In this document: piece after piece, positions 46,475 to 56,437 of the stretch
Layout of the letters: every line of letters starts with the position of its first letter
How positions within the stretch are numbered: the stretch's first letter is position 1
Assembly: GCF_040438925.1 (NCBI RefSeq)
Contig: NZ_CP159258.1
Coordinates: 5,479,001 to 5,543,000, forward strand
Length of the DNA: 64,000 bases
Origin: Pseudomonas sp. MYb327
GTDB taxonomy: Bacteria > Pseudomonadota > Gammaproteobacteria > Pseudomonadales > Pseudomonadaceae
Reading direction: 5' to 3'
The notes under the pieces: generated by a model
The model's input: only the letters and a program-made list of their open reading frames with translations
Told to the model about the DNA's origin: nothing
The model's database searches: none
Made by a program: the position numbers and the translations under genes

Positions 46475-47746
46475 TTATGCCTGGTGGCTGATTCGTCCAT
46501 CCACCAGGGTGTAGCGCACAACACCCGGCAGGCTGTGCCCCATGAACGGGCAATTCTCGCCCTTGGACAGCCAGCTCTCGCCGGCCACGGTCGAAGCCGT
46601 CGGGTCGAACAGCACGATATCCGCTGCGCCACCCACGGCCAGCTTGCCCGCCGGCAGGCGCAAGGCCTCAGCAGGACCGGCGCCGAGGCGTGCCAGCAGG
46701 GTTGGCAAGTCCAGCAAACCGTCTTCCACCAGCGTCATCGCCAGCGGTAACAGCAGTTCAACGCTGCTGATGCCCGGCTCGGTGGCCCCGAACGGCGCCA
46801 GTTTGGCGTCTCGTTCGTGGGGTTGGTGATGGCTGGAAATCGCCGAAACCACGCCCGACTTCACTGCCGCACGCAAACCCTCTCGGTCGGCGCGGGTGCG
46901 CAGTGGCGGCTGGACGTGATAGAGGCTGCTGAAATCGATCAGCGCCTCATCAGTCAGGATCAACTGATACAGGGCGACATCCGCCGTGACTTTCAAACCA
47001 CGGGCCTGGGCCTGGGCGATCAATGCCACACCGCGAGCGCTGGTGAGCTGGCTGAAATGCGCGCGCACGCCGCTTTGCTCGACCAACAGCAGATCCCGCG
47101 CCAGAGCCACGGTTTCGGCAGTTTCCGGAATGCCCGGCAGACCGAGGAAACTGGCGGTCGGACCTTCATGGGCCAGACCGCCTTCCGCCAGGTCATGATC
47201 CTGAGAGTTGAAAATCACCGTCAGGTCGAAGGTCGCCGCGTATTCCAGCGCCCGGCACAGGGTGCGGGTGTTGCGGAAACTCTCCAGGCCGTTACCGAAA
47301 GCGACGCAGCCGGCGTCGCGCAACGCGACCAGTTCGGCTAGCTGTTCGCCGTCCAGGCTTTTGCTCAGGGCGCCGATCGGGAAAACTTTGGCGTTGCCGG
47401 CCTCGCGGGCGCGGTCGAGGATCAGTTCAGCCACGGCCGAGGTGTCCAGCACCGGTTTGGTCTTCGGTGGGCAGCACAGGCTGGTCACGCCACCAGCGGC
47501 GGCGGCGCGGGTTTCGCTGGCGATCGAGCCTTTACGGCTGTAACCCGGCTCGCGCAGGGCAACGTTGAGGTCAACCAGGCCGGGTGCGGCTACCAGGCCT
47601 TGGGCGTCGATGGTGTCGATGGCGACAAAATCGGCCGGCGCGGCGCCAATGGCGACGATCTTGCAGGCTTCAATGTGGATATCGGTGACTTGATCCAGGC
47701 CGCTGGCTGGATCGATGACGCGGGCGCCGAGAATGCTGAGCTTCAC
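46475..47746 (-). CDS. pyrC': Dihydroorotase-like subunit of aspartate transcarbamoylase (PyrC')
   Basis: A 423-residue dihydroorotase homologue without the zinc site. The family's VDxHxHLREPG reads [11 protein letters not shown], so both first-shell histidines are replaced (N61, A63). In Pseudomonas this inactive protein assembles with PyrB into the large aspartate transcarbamoylase complex, where it is structural. True dihydroorotase must be encoded elsewhere. It starts with GTG at 47746, overlapping the pyrB stop by 4 bases (GTGA). Confidence 0.94.
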   Translation of the reverse strand: MKLSILGARVIDPASGLDQVTDIHIEACKIVAIGAAPADFVAIDTIDAQGLVAAPGLVDLNVALREPGYSRKGSIASETRAAAAGGVTSLCCPPKTKPVLDTSAVAELILDRAREAGNAKVFPIGALSKSLDGEQLAELVALRDAGCVAFGNGLESFRNTRTLCRALEYAATFDLTVIFNSQDHDLAEGGLAHEGPTASFLGLPGIPETAETVALARDLLLVEQSGVRAHFSQLTSARGVALIAQAQARGLKVTADVALYQLILTDEALIDFSSLYHVQPPLRTRADREGLRAAVKSGVVSAISSHHQPHERDAKLAPFGATEPGISSVELLLPLAMTLVEDGLLDLPTLLARLGAGPAEALRLPAGKLAVGGAADIVLFDPTASTVAGESWLSKGENCPFMGHSLPGVVRYTLVDGRISHQA

Positions 47747-48747
47747 TGGGCGTTCTCCTGCTCGAATTGGCGTTGTGCTGTCTGCCCGCTCATGGCCATG
47801 GACAAAACGGCCATACGAATCGCGATGCCGTAGGTCACCTGGTTGAGGATCACCGAGTGCGGGCCGTCGGCCACCGCCGACTCAATCTCTACCCCACGGT
47901 TGATCGGCCCCGGGTGCATGACGATGGCATCGGGTTTGGCGCCGGCCAGGCGCGCGGTGGTCAGGCCGAACAGGCGATAGAACTCGCCCTCGCTCGGCAA
48001 CAGGCCGCCGGTCATGCGTTCACGCTGCAGGCGCAGCATGATCACCACGTCGACGTCTTTCAGGCCTTCGGTCATGTCGGTGTAGACCTTCACGCCGTAT
48101 TGCTCGATACCGATCGGCAGCAAAGTTTTTGGCGCGATCACGCGGATGTCCGGGCAACCGAGGGTTTTCAGGGCCAGCATGTTCGAGCGTGCGACCCGCG
48201 AGTGCAGGATGTCGCCGACGATGGCCACCGAAAGATTCTCGAAACCGCCCTTGTGCCGACGGATCGTGAGCATGTCGAGCATGCCTTGGGTCGGGTGCGC
48301 ATGACGGCCGTCGCCGCCGTTGATGATCGCCACTTGCGGGCACACATGTTCGGCAATGAAGTGCGCGGCACCGGAGTCACCGTGGCGCACGACGAACATG
48401 TCGGCAGCCATGGCTTCCAGATTGCGCAGGGTATCGAGCAGTGTTTCGCCCTTGCTCGCCGACGATGTCGAGACGTTCAGGGTGATCACGTCCGCCGACA
48501 GGCGCTGGGCCGCCAGTTCGAAGGTGGTGCGGGTGCGGGTGGAGTTTTCGAAGAACACGTTGCACACGGTCTTGCCGCGCAGCAGCGGGACTTTCTTCAC
48601 CGCCCGGGCGCCGACTTCGAGGAACGAGTCGGCGGTGTCGAGGATTTCCGTCAGCAACTCGCGGCGCAAGCCGTCGAGCGAGAGGAAGTGGCGCAGCTGG
48701 CCCTGATCATTGAGCTGCAGCGGGCGCTTGGTTTCTAGAGGCGTCAT
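47743..48747 (-). CDS. pyrB: Aspartate carbamoyltransferase catalytic chain
   Basis: A 334-residue enzyme joining carbamoyl phosphate to aspartate, the first committed step of pyrimidine synthesis. Carbamoyl-phosphate binding is by [13 protein letters not shown]; the aspartate side shows MLRLQRERM and [12 protein letters not shown]. The N-terminal extension ([15 protein letters not shown]) is typical of Pseudomonas and binds nucleotide effectors. ATG at 48747 gives the length known for Pseudomonas PyrB. The operon order is pyrR-pyrB-pyrC'. Confidence 0.97.
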   Translation of the reverse strand: MTPLETKRPLQLNDQGQLRHFLSLDGLRRELLTEILDTADSFLEVGARAVKKVPLLRGKTVCNVFFENSTRTRTTFELAAQRLSADVITLNVSTSSASKGETLLDTLRNLEAMAADMFVVRHGDSGAAHFIAEHVCPQVAIINGGDGRHAHPTQGMLDMLTIRRHKGGFENLSVAIVGDILHSRVARSNMLALKTLGCPDIRVIAPKTLLPIGIEQYGVKVYTDMTEGLKDVDVVIMLRLQRERMTGGLLPSEGEFYRLFGLTTARLAGAKPDAIVMHPGPINRGVEIESAVADGPHSVILNQVTYGIAIRMAVLSMAMSGQTAQRQFEQENAQ

Positions 48748-48774
48748 CGCGAGGGGGACTCTCAATAGGGCGAA

Positions 48775-49278
48775 TTAAAGGGCGAGGTCTTGCACTTCGA
48801 GCGCAAGCTCCGGACCGGACAGCTTCACCCGTTCGTGGGCTGCCAGGGACAGGGTCGCGCCGACCACGTTCGGGCGTATCGGCAGTTCACCGGCGTCCAG
48901 GTCCAGCAGGCACACCAGCGTCACGCTGGCCGGGCGGCCGTAATCGAAGAGTTCGTTCATGGCGGCACGGATGGTGCGGCCGCTCATCAATACGTCGTCG
49001 ATCAGCACCAGGTGCTGGCCTTCGATCTCGAACGGCAAGGCCGACGGGCGCACTTGTGGGTGCAGGCCGTTCTGGCTGAAATCGTCGCGGTAGAAGGAAA
49101 CGTCGAGCGTGCCAAGCGGTTCAGCGCTGCCCAGCTCTTTCAGCAGGGCCTGGGCGACCCAGACGCCGCCGCTGCGGATACCGATGTAGCGCGGTTCGCT
49201 GATGCCACGGTGTTCCAGGTGTGCCTTGAGATCAGTCGCCATCTGGCGGATCAGTTCGGCGGGATTGGGCAGGCTCAT
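48775..49278 (-). CDS. pyrR: PyrR-type phosphoribosyltransferase
   Basis: A 167-residue PRPP-binding protein. The PRPP loop is [18 protein letters not shown], and [14 protein letters not shown] is the other phosphate contact. PyrR proteins have uracil phosphoribosyltransferase activity and in Pseudomonas help regulate pyr genes. It precedes pyrB by 27 bases. AAGGAGC lies in front of the ATG. No clear attenuator was seen in the 94 bases upstream. Confidence 0.94.
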   Translation of the reverse strand: MSLPNPAELIRQMATDLKAHLEHRGISEPRYIGIRSGGVWVAQALLKELGSAEPLGTLDVSFYRDDFSQNGLHPQVRPSALPFEIEGQHLVLIDDVLMSGRTIRAAMNELFDYGRPASVTLVCLLDLDAGELPIRPNVVGATLSLAAHERVKLSGPELALEVQDLAL

Positions 49279-49372
49279 GGTTGCTCCTTCTTTGGCCCGA
49301 GCGGGCTTGTGCTAGAGGTGGCTCGGGTTGTTACTAAAAGAGCCGCATCGCGACTCTTCAGGATTGGGTGCA

Positions 49373-49810
49373 TCAGGATTCGAACAGCGCGCCATTTTCG
49401 TCGAGCCAGCCTTGCAACAGCAGGGCGGCGGCGATGGCGTCGACGGGATTGTCGCGGTAACTGCCTTTTTGCCCGCCTCGGGCCAGGCGTTCGCCCTTGG
49501 CCTCAAAGGTGGTCAGACGTTCATCGTGGGTATAAAAGGGCAGGTTGAAGCGACCGTTCAGGCGCCGGGCGAATTTTTCCGCGCGGGCGCACATGTCGCT
49601 GGGGGTGCCGTCCATGTTCAAGGGCAGGCCGACCACCACGGCGTCAGGTTTCCACTCTTTAATCAGGGCTTCGACCTGATCCCAGTCGGGAATGCCGTTC
49701 TGTGCTTTCAAGGTGCACAGCTCGCGGGCCTGGCCGGTGATGACCTGGCCGACCGCCACGCCGATTTGTTTGGTGCCGTAGTCGAAACCCAGAATCAACC
49801 GCAGGGCCAT
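49373..49810 (-). CDS. yqgF: Holliday-junction-resolvase-fold nuclease YqgF (RuvX)
   Basis: A 145-residue RNase-H-fold protein. Catalytic acids are expected in LGFDYGTKQIGVAVG, DERLTTFEAK and DNPVDAIAAALLLQ. In E. coli YqgF trims the 5' end of pre-16S rRNA; a junction resolvase role was proposed earlier. ATG at 49810 shares one base with the algH stop (TGATG), so the two are coupled. Confidence 0.95.
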   Translation of the reverse strand: MALRLILGFDYGTKQIGVAVGQVITGQARELCTLKAQNGIPDWDQVEALIKEWKPDAVVVGLPLNMDGTPSDMCARAEKFARRLNGRFNLPFYTHDERLTTFEAKGERLARGGQKGSYRDNPVDAIAAALLLQGWLDENGALFES

Positions 49811-50382
49811 CAGGCGTGCCCCGCCTGGCTGGTGAGCAGGCTGAGATTGACGCCAAGGTGCCTGGCCGCCGCTTCGAGGCGCAGTTCGCTGCTGGTGTTG
49901 AACAGGATGTCGGCGTCGAACGGGCAAGTCAGCCAGGCGTTTTGCGCCAGTTCGGCTTCCAGTTGCCCGGCTTCCCAACCGGCGTAACCGAGGGTAATCA
50001 CACTTTTCGCCGGACCGACGCCATCGGCGATGGCGAACAGCACGTCCTGGGAGGTCGACAGGGACAGCTCGCCTTCCAGATCAACGGTCGCCTGAAAGCT
50101 CTGCCCCGAAGGGTGCAGGACGAATCCGCGATCGGTCTGCACCGGCCCCCCGATGAAAATTGGCACGTGTTGGCAAAGCGCTGGAGGTTCGATATCCGGG
50201 CGCAATTGCTCAAGGATGTCGGCCAGGTTCAAGTCTTGCGGACGGTTGACCACCAGCCCCATGGCACCATTGGCCGTGTGCTCGACGATGTAGGTCAAGG
50301 TGTGCGCAAAGTTCGGGTCGACCATATGCGGCATGGCGATCAGGAAGTGATGCTTGAGGTAGCTGGGGCTGACGTTTTTCAT
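49810..50382 (-). CDS. algH: YqgE/AlgH family protein
   Basis: A 190-residue protein of the UPF0301 family. The start reads SYLKHHFLIAMPHMVDPNFA, and GLVVNRPQDLNLADILEQL, FIGGPVQTDRGFVLH and GYAGWEAGQLEAEL are all family hallmarks. AlgH was reported as a regulator of alginate in P. aeruginosa, but no mechanism is established. The downstream gene yqgF overlaps by one base. Confidence 0.94.
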   Translation of the reverse strand: MKNVSPSYLKHHFLIAMPHMVDPNFAHTLTYIVEHTANGAMGLVVNRPQDLNLADILEQLRPDIEPPALCQHVPIFIGGPVQTDRGFVLHPSGQSFQATVDLEGELSLSTSQDVLFAIADGVGPAKSVITLGYAGWEAGQLEAELAQNAWLTCPFDADILFNTSSELRLEAAARHLGVNLSLLTSQAGHA

Positions 50383-50451
50383 GAGCGCTAGTGTGGCGTT
50401 GGAGGGGCGAACTGACAAGCTGGGGATGCTTTTTTGATGTGCTTTTGAGGG

Positions 50452-50520
50452 CCCCATCGCTGGCAAGCCAGCTCCTACAGGTTGCCGCAGTCTGTAGGAG
50501 CTGGCTTGCCAGCGATGGGG
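50452..50520. repeat. REP doublet with perfect 29-bp arms
   Basis: Bases 50452-50480 and 50492-50520 are exact reverse complements around an 11-base loop. It lies between the end of tonB and the start of algH and would block read-through strongly. Confidence 0.93.
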
Positions 50521-50546
50521 CAGTCCGATTACTGGATATCGGCCAG

Positions 50547-51446
50547 TCAGTTACTGGAAAGGCGGTCGCCGCGCGCAAATTTCCAGGTGCGGATGATTTC
50601 CAGCCGATCGATATCCGACAAATCCCCGGTAAACGGCGCAAATGGCGCTGCCAGCCGCACGATGCGTTGAGCCGCCTGATCCAGCAAGGGCTGCCCGGAG
50701 GACTCCAGCACCAACACCTCATACAGCGAACCGTCGCGGTTGATCGACACCATCAGCCGCAAGTTGCCGTAAATCTGTTTGCGCCGAGCCTCGTCGGGGT
50801 AATTGAGGTTGCCGATACGCTCGACCTTCTTGCGCCATTCGTCCTTGTACCAGGCGCCCTTGTCTTTCATGGTCGAGGCGGCGCTCAGGCGGTGGATGCG
50901 CGGACGTTTGGCATACAGCTGTTGTTCCTGGGCCAGTTCCGCTTCCAGGCTGGCGATGTCACTGGACAGCTGTTCACTGTCGAAGGTCGGCGCGGCCACG
51001 GCGGGTTTGGTGACGGGTTTGGGTTCTTCGGTTTGCGCTGCGGCTTTTTTCGGTTTCGGTGCGACGGTGGTCACGGCGGCCTTCGGCGCCGCTTCCTGGA
51101 CTTCAGGCTTGGCGGCTGGCGGTGGCGTCACTTTCTGTACTTTGTTGTCCTGGAAAGGCGCGACCTCGGTGGTCTTGGGGATCGCCTTTTTATCCAGGGT
51201 GCCGCTGCCCTGCTGATTTTCCTGAGCGAGGAAATCGGCTTTTTCAGGCTTCTTTTCGCTTTTGAAGGTGGCGAGGGTGATTTCCAGGGTTTTGCTGATT
51301 TGCTTGGGCTCGACCATGGTAAAGCCGACGCCCAACAGCAACGCCAGATGCACCAGCGCCGCGAGAAACAGGGTAAAACCGAGGCGATCGGCCGGGCGCA
51401 CGCCGTCATGGGCGAGTTCGGGAGGCAGATCGGACGGGAGTGTCAT
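50547..51446 (-). CDS. TonB-family energy transducer (TonB3 type)
   Basis: A 299-residue protein with one N-terminal membrane helix (residues 22-44, LGFTLFLAALVHLALLLGVGF). A long periplasmic proline/alanine/lysine-rich spacer follows, then a helical part and a C-terminal TonB domain with NLNYPDEARRKQIYGNLRLMV and LYEVLVLESSGQPLLD. Position between algH and gshB matches tonB3 of P. aeruginosa, which is linked to twitching motility and pilus assembly. No exbB/exbD are beside it. Its exact partner receptor is unknown. Confidence 0.9.
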   Translation of the reverse strand: MTLPSDLPPELAHDGVRPADRLGFTLFLAALVHLALLLGVGFTMVEPKQISKTLEITLATFKSEKKPEKADFLAQENQQGSGTLDKKAIPKTTEVAPFQDNKVQKVTPPPAAKPEVQEAAPKAAVTTVAPKPKKAAAQTEEPKPVTKPAVAAPTFDSEQLSSDIASLEAELAQEQQLYAKRPRIHRLSAASTMKDKGAWYKDEWRKKVERIGNLNYPDEARRKQIYGNLRLMVSINRDGSLYEVLVLESSGQPLLDQAAQRIVRLAAPFAPFTGDLSDIDRLEIIRTWKFARGDRLSSN

Positions 51447-51510
51447 GACAAGGAAACCAACATCGCGTTTTCACAGGCCGCGCATGATAACGCAATGTTG
51501 GTTTGGCTAA

Positions 51511-52464
51511 TCAACGAGCCTTGAGCTTCTGATCGATGGCATCCATCAACAGGCCGCCAATATCGGTGCCGAAGGCATTATCGATTTCGCGGATGCAGGT
51601 CGGGCTGGTGACGTTGATTTCGGTCAGGTGCTCGCCGATCACATCCAGACCAACGAACAGCAGGCCTTTTTCGCGAAGGGTCGGGCCGACTTGCGCGGCA
51701 ATCCAGCGATCCTTCTCGGTCAGCGGACGCGCTTCGCCACGACCACCGGCGGCCAGGTTGCCACGGGTTTCACCGGCGGCGGGAATGCGCGCCAGGCAGT
51801 AATCGACCGGTTCGCCGTCGATCATCAGGATGCGTTTGTCGCCGTCCTTGATCGCCGGCAGGTAGGCCTGCCCCATAATCTGCTGGGTGCCCAGCGCCGT
51901 CAGCGTTTCGAGAATCACCGACAGGTTCGGATCGCCTGCGCGGTGGCGGAAAATCGAGGTGCCCCCCATGCCATCCAGCGGTTTCAGGATCACGTCGCCA
52001 TGCTTCGCCGCGAATTCACGCAGCACATCGGCGCGGCGGCTGACCACGGTCGGCGGCGTGCACTGCGGGAACAGCGTGGCGAACAGTTTTTCGTTGCAGT
52101 CACGCAGGCTCTGCGGCTTGTTGACCACCAGCACGCCAGCGCTCTCGGCTTGCTCCAGCAGATACGTGGAGTACACGAACTCCATGTCGAACGGCGGATC
52201 CTTGCGCATCAGGATCACGTCCAGATCGCTGAGCAGCGAGTCCTGTTCGGCTTCCAGTTCGAACCATTTTTCCGGATTGGCGAAGACCTTCAGCGGACGC
52301 ATCCGCGCCCGGGCCTGGCCTTCGGCCTGATACAGGTCGCGCTGTTCCATATAGAACAGTTCCCAGCCGCGCTTCTGTGCGGCCAGCAGCATGGCCAGCG
52401 AGCTATCCTTTTTATAGGAGATGCTGGCGATAGGGTCCATGACAATCCCGACGCGAACGCTCAT
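51511..52464 (-). CDS. gshB: Glutathione synthetase
   Basis: A 317-residue ATP-grasp enzyme joining glycine to gamma-glutamylcysteine. It starts VRVGIVMDPIASISYKKDSS, and the ATP-grasp signatures MRKDPPFDMEFVYSTYLLE, ILKPLDGMGGTSIF and INVTSPTCIREID are visible. GAGGAAA lies 7 bases before the ATG at 52464. It is divergent from pilG. Confidence 0.97.
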   Translation of the reverse strand: MSVRVGIVMDPIASISYKKDSSLAMLLAAQKRGWELFYMEQRDLYQAEGQARARMRPLKVFANPEKWFELEAEQDSLLSDLDVILMRKDPPFDMEFVYSTYLLEQAESAGVLVVNKPQSLRDCNEKLFATLFPQCTPPTVVSRRADVLREFAAKHGDVILKPLDGMGGTSIFRHRAGDPNLSVILETLTALGTQQIMGQAYLPAIKDGDKRILMIDGEPVDYCLARIPAAGETRGNLAAGGRGEARPLTEKDRWIAAQVGPTLREKGLLFVGLDVIGEHLTEINVTSPTCIREIDNAFGTDIGGLLMDAIDQKLKAR

Positions 52465-52792
52465 GGGTGTTTCCTCGAAATTAGGGGCGAAATCAATCTG
52501 CAGGAGCAAGCTCGCTCGCGATAGAGTCGACGCGGTTGTTCAGAGAGACCGTGTGTTCATCGCGAGCAAGCCTGCTCCTACCGAAGGTAAGGCCGAAGGA
52601 CCATATAAAAGTGGCGTCAGAGTGGCGCTGAGTGTGTTCCCGGTCAAGGAAAAACCACTGCCCGGGTTGGCCGATAGATTGCGTTTGGAGACTGTGCTAA
52701 AAAGGCTGCCAAGTGGCGCCGGGCCTTGACGTTCAAGGGTTTCGAGCGGCCAAACGGACAAATTGTTTCACAAAGGCGACGGCAGAGCATTT
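52465..52792. other. Divergent intergenic region gshB / pilG
   Basis: 328 bases without a gene. A REP doublet occupies 52500-52582. The rest must carry the promoters of gshB (-) and of the Pil-Chp operon (+); I recognise no specific site. Confidence 0.6.
52500..52582. repeat. REP doublet of the GAGCAAGCTCGC subtype
   Basis: Inverted copies of GCAGGAGCAAGCTCGCTCGC-like cores, about 35 bases apart, lie close to the start of gshB. Confidence 0.85.
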
Positions 52793-53197
52793 ATGGACCA
52801 GCAACCCAGCGCCTTGAAGGTCATGGTGATCGACGATTCGAAGACGATTCGCCGCACCGCCGAAACGCTGCTCAAGAACGTGGGATGTGAGGTCATTACG
52901 GCCATCGACGGTTTCGATGCCCTGGCCAAAATTGCCGACAATCACCCCGGCATCATCTTCGTCGACATCATGATGCCGCGTCTGGATGGCTATCAGACAT
53001 GCGCTTTAATCAAGAACAACAGTGCATTCAAGTCCACGCCAGTGATTATGCTGTCGTCCAAGGACGGGCTGTTTGACAAGGCCAAGGGGCGCATCGTCGG
53101 CTCCGACCAGTTTCTGACCAAGCCTTTCAGCAAGGAAGAACTGCTCAACGCGATCCAGGCCCATGTTCCGGGCTTCGCCGCTGTTTTGCCGCAGTAA
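52793..53197 (+). CDS. pilG: Type IV pilus response regulator PilG
   Basis: A 134-residue single-domain receiver. Acidic pocket and phosphorylation site are VIDDSK and D58 in FVDIMMPRLDG; the lysine is in LTKPFSKEEL. It is first in the Pil-Chp cluster; phosphorylated by ChpA, PilG favours pilus extension and cAMP production in P. aeruginosa. ATG at 52793 matches the known N-terminus (DQQPSALKVMVIDDS); an upstream in-frame start would add ten residues. Confidence 0.96.
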   Translation: MDQQPSALKVMVIDDSKTIRRTAETLLKNVGCEVITAIDGFDALAKIADNHPGIIFVDIMMPRLDGYQTCALIKNNSAFKSTPVIMLSSKDGLFDKAKGRIVGSDQFLTKPFSKEELLNAIQAHVPGFAAVLPQ

Positions 53198-53257
53198 GAC
53201 ACGCACAGTGACGCTCGGCCAGCGGGCCGGATGTCGACAAGAAAAATGGGGTAGACC

Positions 53258-53623
53258 ATGGCACGTATTCTGATCGTCGATGATTCGCCGACCGAAATGT
53301 ACAAACTGACTGGCATGCTGGAAAAACACGGTCATGAAGTCCTGAAAGCCGAAAACGGCGCCGACGGCGTGGCCCTGGCCCGCCAGGAAAAACCCGACGC
53401 GGTGCTGATGGACATCGTCATGCCCGGCCTCAACGGTTTCCAGGCAACCCGTCAGTTGACCAAAGACCCGGAAACCGGGCACATCCCGGTGATCATCATC
53501 ACCACCAAGGATCAGGAAACCGACAAGGTCTGGGGCACACGCCAGGGCGCCAAGGACTACCTGACCAAACCAGTCGACGAAGAAACCCTGATCAAGACCC
53601 TGAACAACGTGCTGGCCGGTTGA
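53258..53623 (+). CDS. pilH: Type IV pilus response regulator PilH
   Basis: A 121-residue single-domain receiver with LIVDDSPTEMYKL, D52 in LMDIVMPGLNG, and LTKPVDEETL. In P. aeruginosa PilH opposes PilG, acting as a phosphate sink or on retraction. It follows pilG by 60 bases and precedes pilI by 10. Confidence 0.96.
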   Translation: MARILIVDDSPTEMYKLTGMLEKHGHEVLKAENGADGVALARQEKPDAVLMDIVMPGLNGFQATRQLTKDPETGHIPVIIITTKDQETDKVWGTRQGAKDYLTKPVDEETLIKTLNNVLAG

Positions 53624-53633
53624 CCGTCCGGCC

Positions 53634-54167
53634 ATGAGCGAGTCGCTGACAGCCTTTGAGCTGCTGCTGCAGATCGACCAGCGCTGTCGTTTGCTGGCGG
53701 CGGATCTGCCGTCGCAGCCGACCCGGCAGGACAGCTGGAGCGGCATTGGCTTCCGTATGGGCGAGCACTGGTACGTCGCCCCCATGGGCGAAGTCAGTGA
53801 AGTGCTGCACGAGCCGCGCTTCACCCAGGTGCCGGGCGTCAGGCCCTGGGTCAAGGGCGTGGCCAACTTGCGTGGCCGTTTGTTGCCGATCATGGATTTG
53901 TGCGGTTTTTTTGGCCACGAAGGCTCGGCGGCGCGCAAGCAGCGGCGGGTATTGGTGGTGGAACACAACGAGGTGTTTGCCGGGTTGTTGGTCGACGAGG
54001 TCTTCGGCTTGCAGCACTTTGCCCAGGACAGCCTGGAGCCGGCAGATCATTCGAATGGACCGATTTCGGCGTTCATCAAGGGCCAGTTTCAGCGAGAGCA
54101 GGCCTGGCAGGTGTTCAGCCCGTTTGCGCTGGCGCGGGCGCAGGGGTTCATGAACGTCGCGATATAA
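53634..54167 (+). CDS. pilI: CheW-like coupling protein PilI
   Basis: A 177-residue adaptor with one CheW domain (YVAPMGEVSEVLHEPRFTQVPGV, GVANLRGRLLPIMDL, GLLVDEVFGL). It links the receptor PilJ to the kinase ChpA. It is followed by a REP doublet that separates it from pilJ by about 150 bases, which is unusual inside this operon. Confidence 0.94.
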   Translation: MSESLTAFELLLQIDQRCRLLAADLPSQPTRQDSWSGIGFRMGEHWYVAPMGEVSEVLHEPRFTQVPGVRPWVKGVANLRGRLLPIMDLCGFFGHEGSAARKQRRVLVVEHNEVFAGLLVDEVFGLQHFAQDSLEPADHSNGPISAFIKGQFQREQAWQVFSPFALARAQGFMNVAI

Positions 54168-54177
54168 ACGCGGAACT

Positions 54178-54268
54178 CTGTGGGAGCGAGCCTGCTCGCG
54201 ATTGAACGATAACGCGGTGTTCCTGAGACACCGCGGTGCCTGAATCGCGAGCAGGTTCGCTCCCGCAG
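54178..54268. repeat. REP doublet inside the pil-chp operon
   Basis: Inverted cores of the GGGAGCGAGCCTGCTCGCGA subtype, about 40 bases apart, lie between pilI and pilJ. The hairpin could lower expression of the distal genes or stabilise the proximal mRNA. Confidence 0.9.
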
Positions 54269-54315
54269 GTTCTTCGGAAAGGTTTCACAGGGCGTGGATT
54301 AACAGGCGAAGACCG

Positions 54316-56376
54316 ATGATAAAAGCAAAAACAGGCAAGCCAATGGAAGGGTCGCGCAGTCGGTCGCAGATCATCGTGCTGTTCATCGCACTGATCATCT
54401 TCATCATGCTGTTGTTCGCCAACTTCGCGTACCTCAATACTCAGGCCACCTACGACAAGCAATACATCGGCCACGCCGGTGAGCTGCGCGTGCTGTCCCA
54501 ACGTATCGCCAAGAACGCCACCGAAGCTGCCGCCGGCAAGGCCGCGGCATTTAAATTGCTCAGCGATGCGCGTAACGACTTTGCCCAGCGCTGGAGTTAT
54601 CTGAAAAAAGGCGACCCGGTCACCGGCCTGCCGCCGGCTCCGTCCGAGGTGCGCCCGGAAATGCGCGCCGTGCAGATGGATTGGGAACGCCTGCTGAAAA
54701 ACACCGACGCCATCCTCTCCAGCGAACAGACTGTGTTGTCCCTGCATCAGGTTGCCGCCACCCTGGCCGAAACCGTGCCGCAGTTGCAGGTGGAGTACGA
54801 AAAAGTAGTGGAGATTCTCCTGCAGCGCGGCGCCCCGGCCGGCCAGGTGGCCATGGCCCAGCGTCAGTCGCTGCTGGCCGAGCGGATTCTCGGCGCGGTG
54901 AATACCGTGCTGTCCGGCGACGAAAGTTCGCAGCAGGCGGCCGACGCCTTCGGTCGCGATGCAGCGCGTTTCGGCCAGGTACTCAACGGCATGCTCCAGG
55001 GCAACACAACGCTGCGGGTCAGCCAGGTCGAAGACCGCGATGCGCGTGCACGCTTGATGGAGATTTCCGAGCTGTTCGAATTTGTCTCCGGCTCCGTCGA
55101 TGAAATCCTCGAAACCTCACCGGAACTGTTCAAGGTCCGTGAATCTGCAAGCAACATTTTCAGTCTGTCGCAAACCTTGCTTGACGAAGCTTCGCACCTG
55201 GCCAGCGGCTTCGAAAACCTTGCCGGCGGGCGCAAGACCGACACCATCGGCGGTTATGTGCTGGGCCTGGCGGCACTGATGTCGATCATCCTCATTGGCC
55301 TGGTAATGGTGCGCGAAACCAATCGCCAACTGCGGGAAACCGCCGAGAAAAACGAACGCAACCAGAACGCGATCATGCGCCTGCTCGATGAAATCGAAGA
55401 CCTGGCCGATGGCGACTTGACGGTGACCGCCTCGGTGACCGAAGACTTCACCGGCACCATCGCCGATTCGATCAACTATTCCGTAGACCAGCTGCGCGAC
55501 CTCGTGGCGACCATCAACCTCACCGCCGGCCAGGTCGCCGCCGCCGTGCAGGAAACCCAGGCCACCGCCATGCATCTGGCGCAAGCCTCGGAGCATCAGG
55601 CGCAGCAGATTTCCGAGGCCTCCACCGCGATCAACGACATGGCCCAGTCCATCGATCAGGTGTCGGCCAATGCCGCTGAATCCTCGGCGGTGGCCGAACG
55701 TTCGGTGGAGATTGCCAACAAGGGCAACGAGGTGGTGCACAACACCATCCACGGCATGGACAATATTCGCGAGCAGATTCAGGACACCGCCAAGCGCATC
55801 AAGCGCCTCGGCGAGTCTTCCCAGGAAATCGGCGACATTGTCAGCCTGATCGATGACATCGCCGATCAGACCAACATCCTTGCCCTCAACGCGGCCATCC
55901 AGGCGTCCATGGCCGGTGATGCCGGGCGCGGTTTTGCGGTGGTGGCCGACGAAGTGCAACGGCTGGCCGAGCGTTCGTCTGCCGCCACCCGGCAGATCGA
56001 AACCCTGGTGCGGGCGATCCAGACCGACACCAATGAAGCGGTGATTTCCATGGAGCAGACCACCACCGAAGTGGTGCGCGGCGCGCGTCTGGCGCAGGAT
56101 GCCGGTGTGGCACTGGAAGAAATCGAAGGGGTTTCCAAGACCCTCGCGGCGTTGATCCAGAGTATTTCCAACGCCGCTCAGCAACAGACGTCGTCTGCCG
56201 GGCAGATTTCCCTGACGATGAACGTGATCCAGCAGATCACCTCGCAGACCTCGTCCGGCTCAACCGCCACCGCCGAGAGCATTGGCAACCTGGCGAAAAT
56301 GGCCAGTCAGTTGCGGCGCTCGGTGTCCGGTTTCACCTTGCCGGCCGCCAAGGCGCAGGTGGCGGACAAAGCTTGA
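54316..56376 (+). CDS. pilJ: Methyl-accepting chemoreceptor PilJ
   Basis: A 686-residue receptor. Membrane helices are at about residues 17-41 and 310-332; between them are two periplasmic PilJ modules ([22 protein letters not shown] and [22 protein letters not shown]). A HAMP domain ([21 protein letters not shown]) is followed by the signalling hairpin with the tip [21 protein letters not shown]. It senses type IV pilus/surface contact. The tip reads IQASMAG rather than the usual IEAARAG, as in other PilJ proteins. No PilK methyltransferase gene follows. Confidence 0.96.
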   Translation: MIKAKTGKPMEGSRSRSQIIVLFIALIIFIMLLFANFAYLNTQATYDKQYIGHAGELRVLSQRIAKNATEAAAGKAAAFKLLSDARNDFAQRWSYLKKGDPVTGLPPAPSEVRPEMRAVQMDWERLLKNTDAILSSEQTVLSLHQVAATLAETVPQLQVEYEKVVEILLQRGAPAGQVAMAQRQSLLAERILGAVNTVLSGDESSQQAADAFGRDAARFGQVLNGMLQGNTTLRVSQVEDRDARARLMEISELFEFVSGSVDEILETSPELFKVRESASNIFSLSQTLLDEASHLASGFENLAGGRKTDTIGGYVLGLAALMSIILIGLVMVRETNRQLRETAEKNERNQNAIMRLLDEIEDLADGDLTVTASVTEDFTGTIADSINYSVDQLRDLVATINLTAGQVAAAVQETQATAMHLAQASEHQAQQISEASTAINDMAQSIDQVSANAAESSAVAERSVEIANKGNEVVHNTIHGMDNIREQIQDTAKRIKRLGESSQEIGDIVSLIDDIADQTNILALNAAIQASMAGDAGRGFAVVADEVQRLAERSSAATRQIETLVRAIQTDTNEAVISMEQTTTEVVRGARLAQDAGVALEEIEGVSKTLAALIQSISNAAQQQTSSAGQISLTMNVIQQITSQTSSGSTATAESIGNLAKMASQLRRSVSGFTLPAAKAQVADKA

Positions 56377-56437
56377 ACCGCCCTCGGGCCTTGGCGTCTT
56401 GATTGGCATTTTGACTGAAGCGGGAAGTGGAGTGGTT

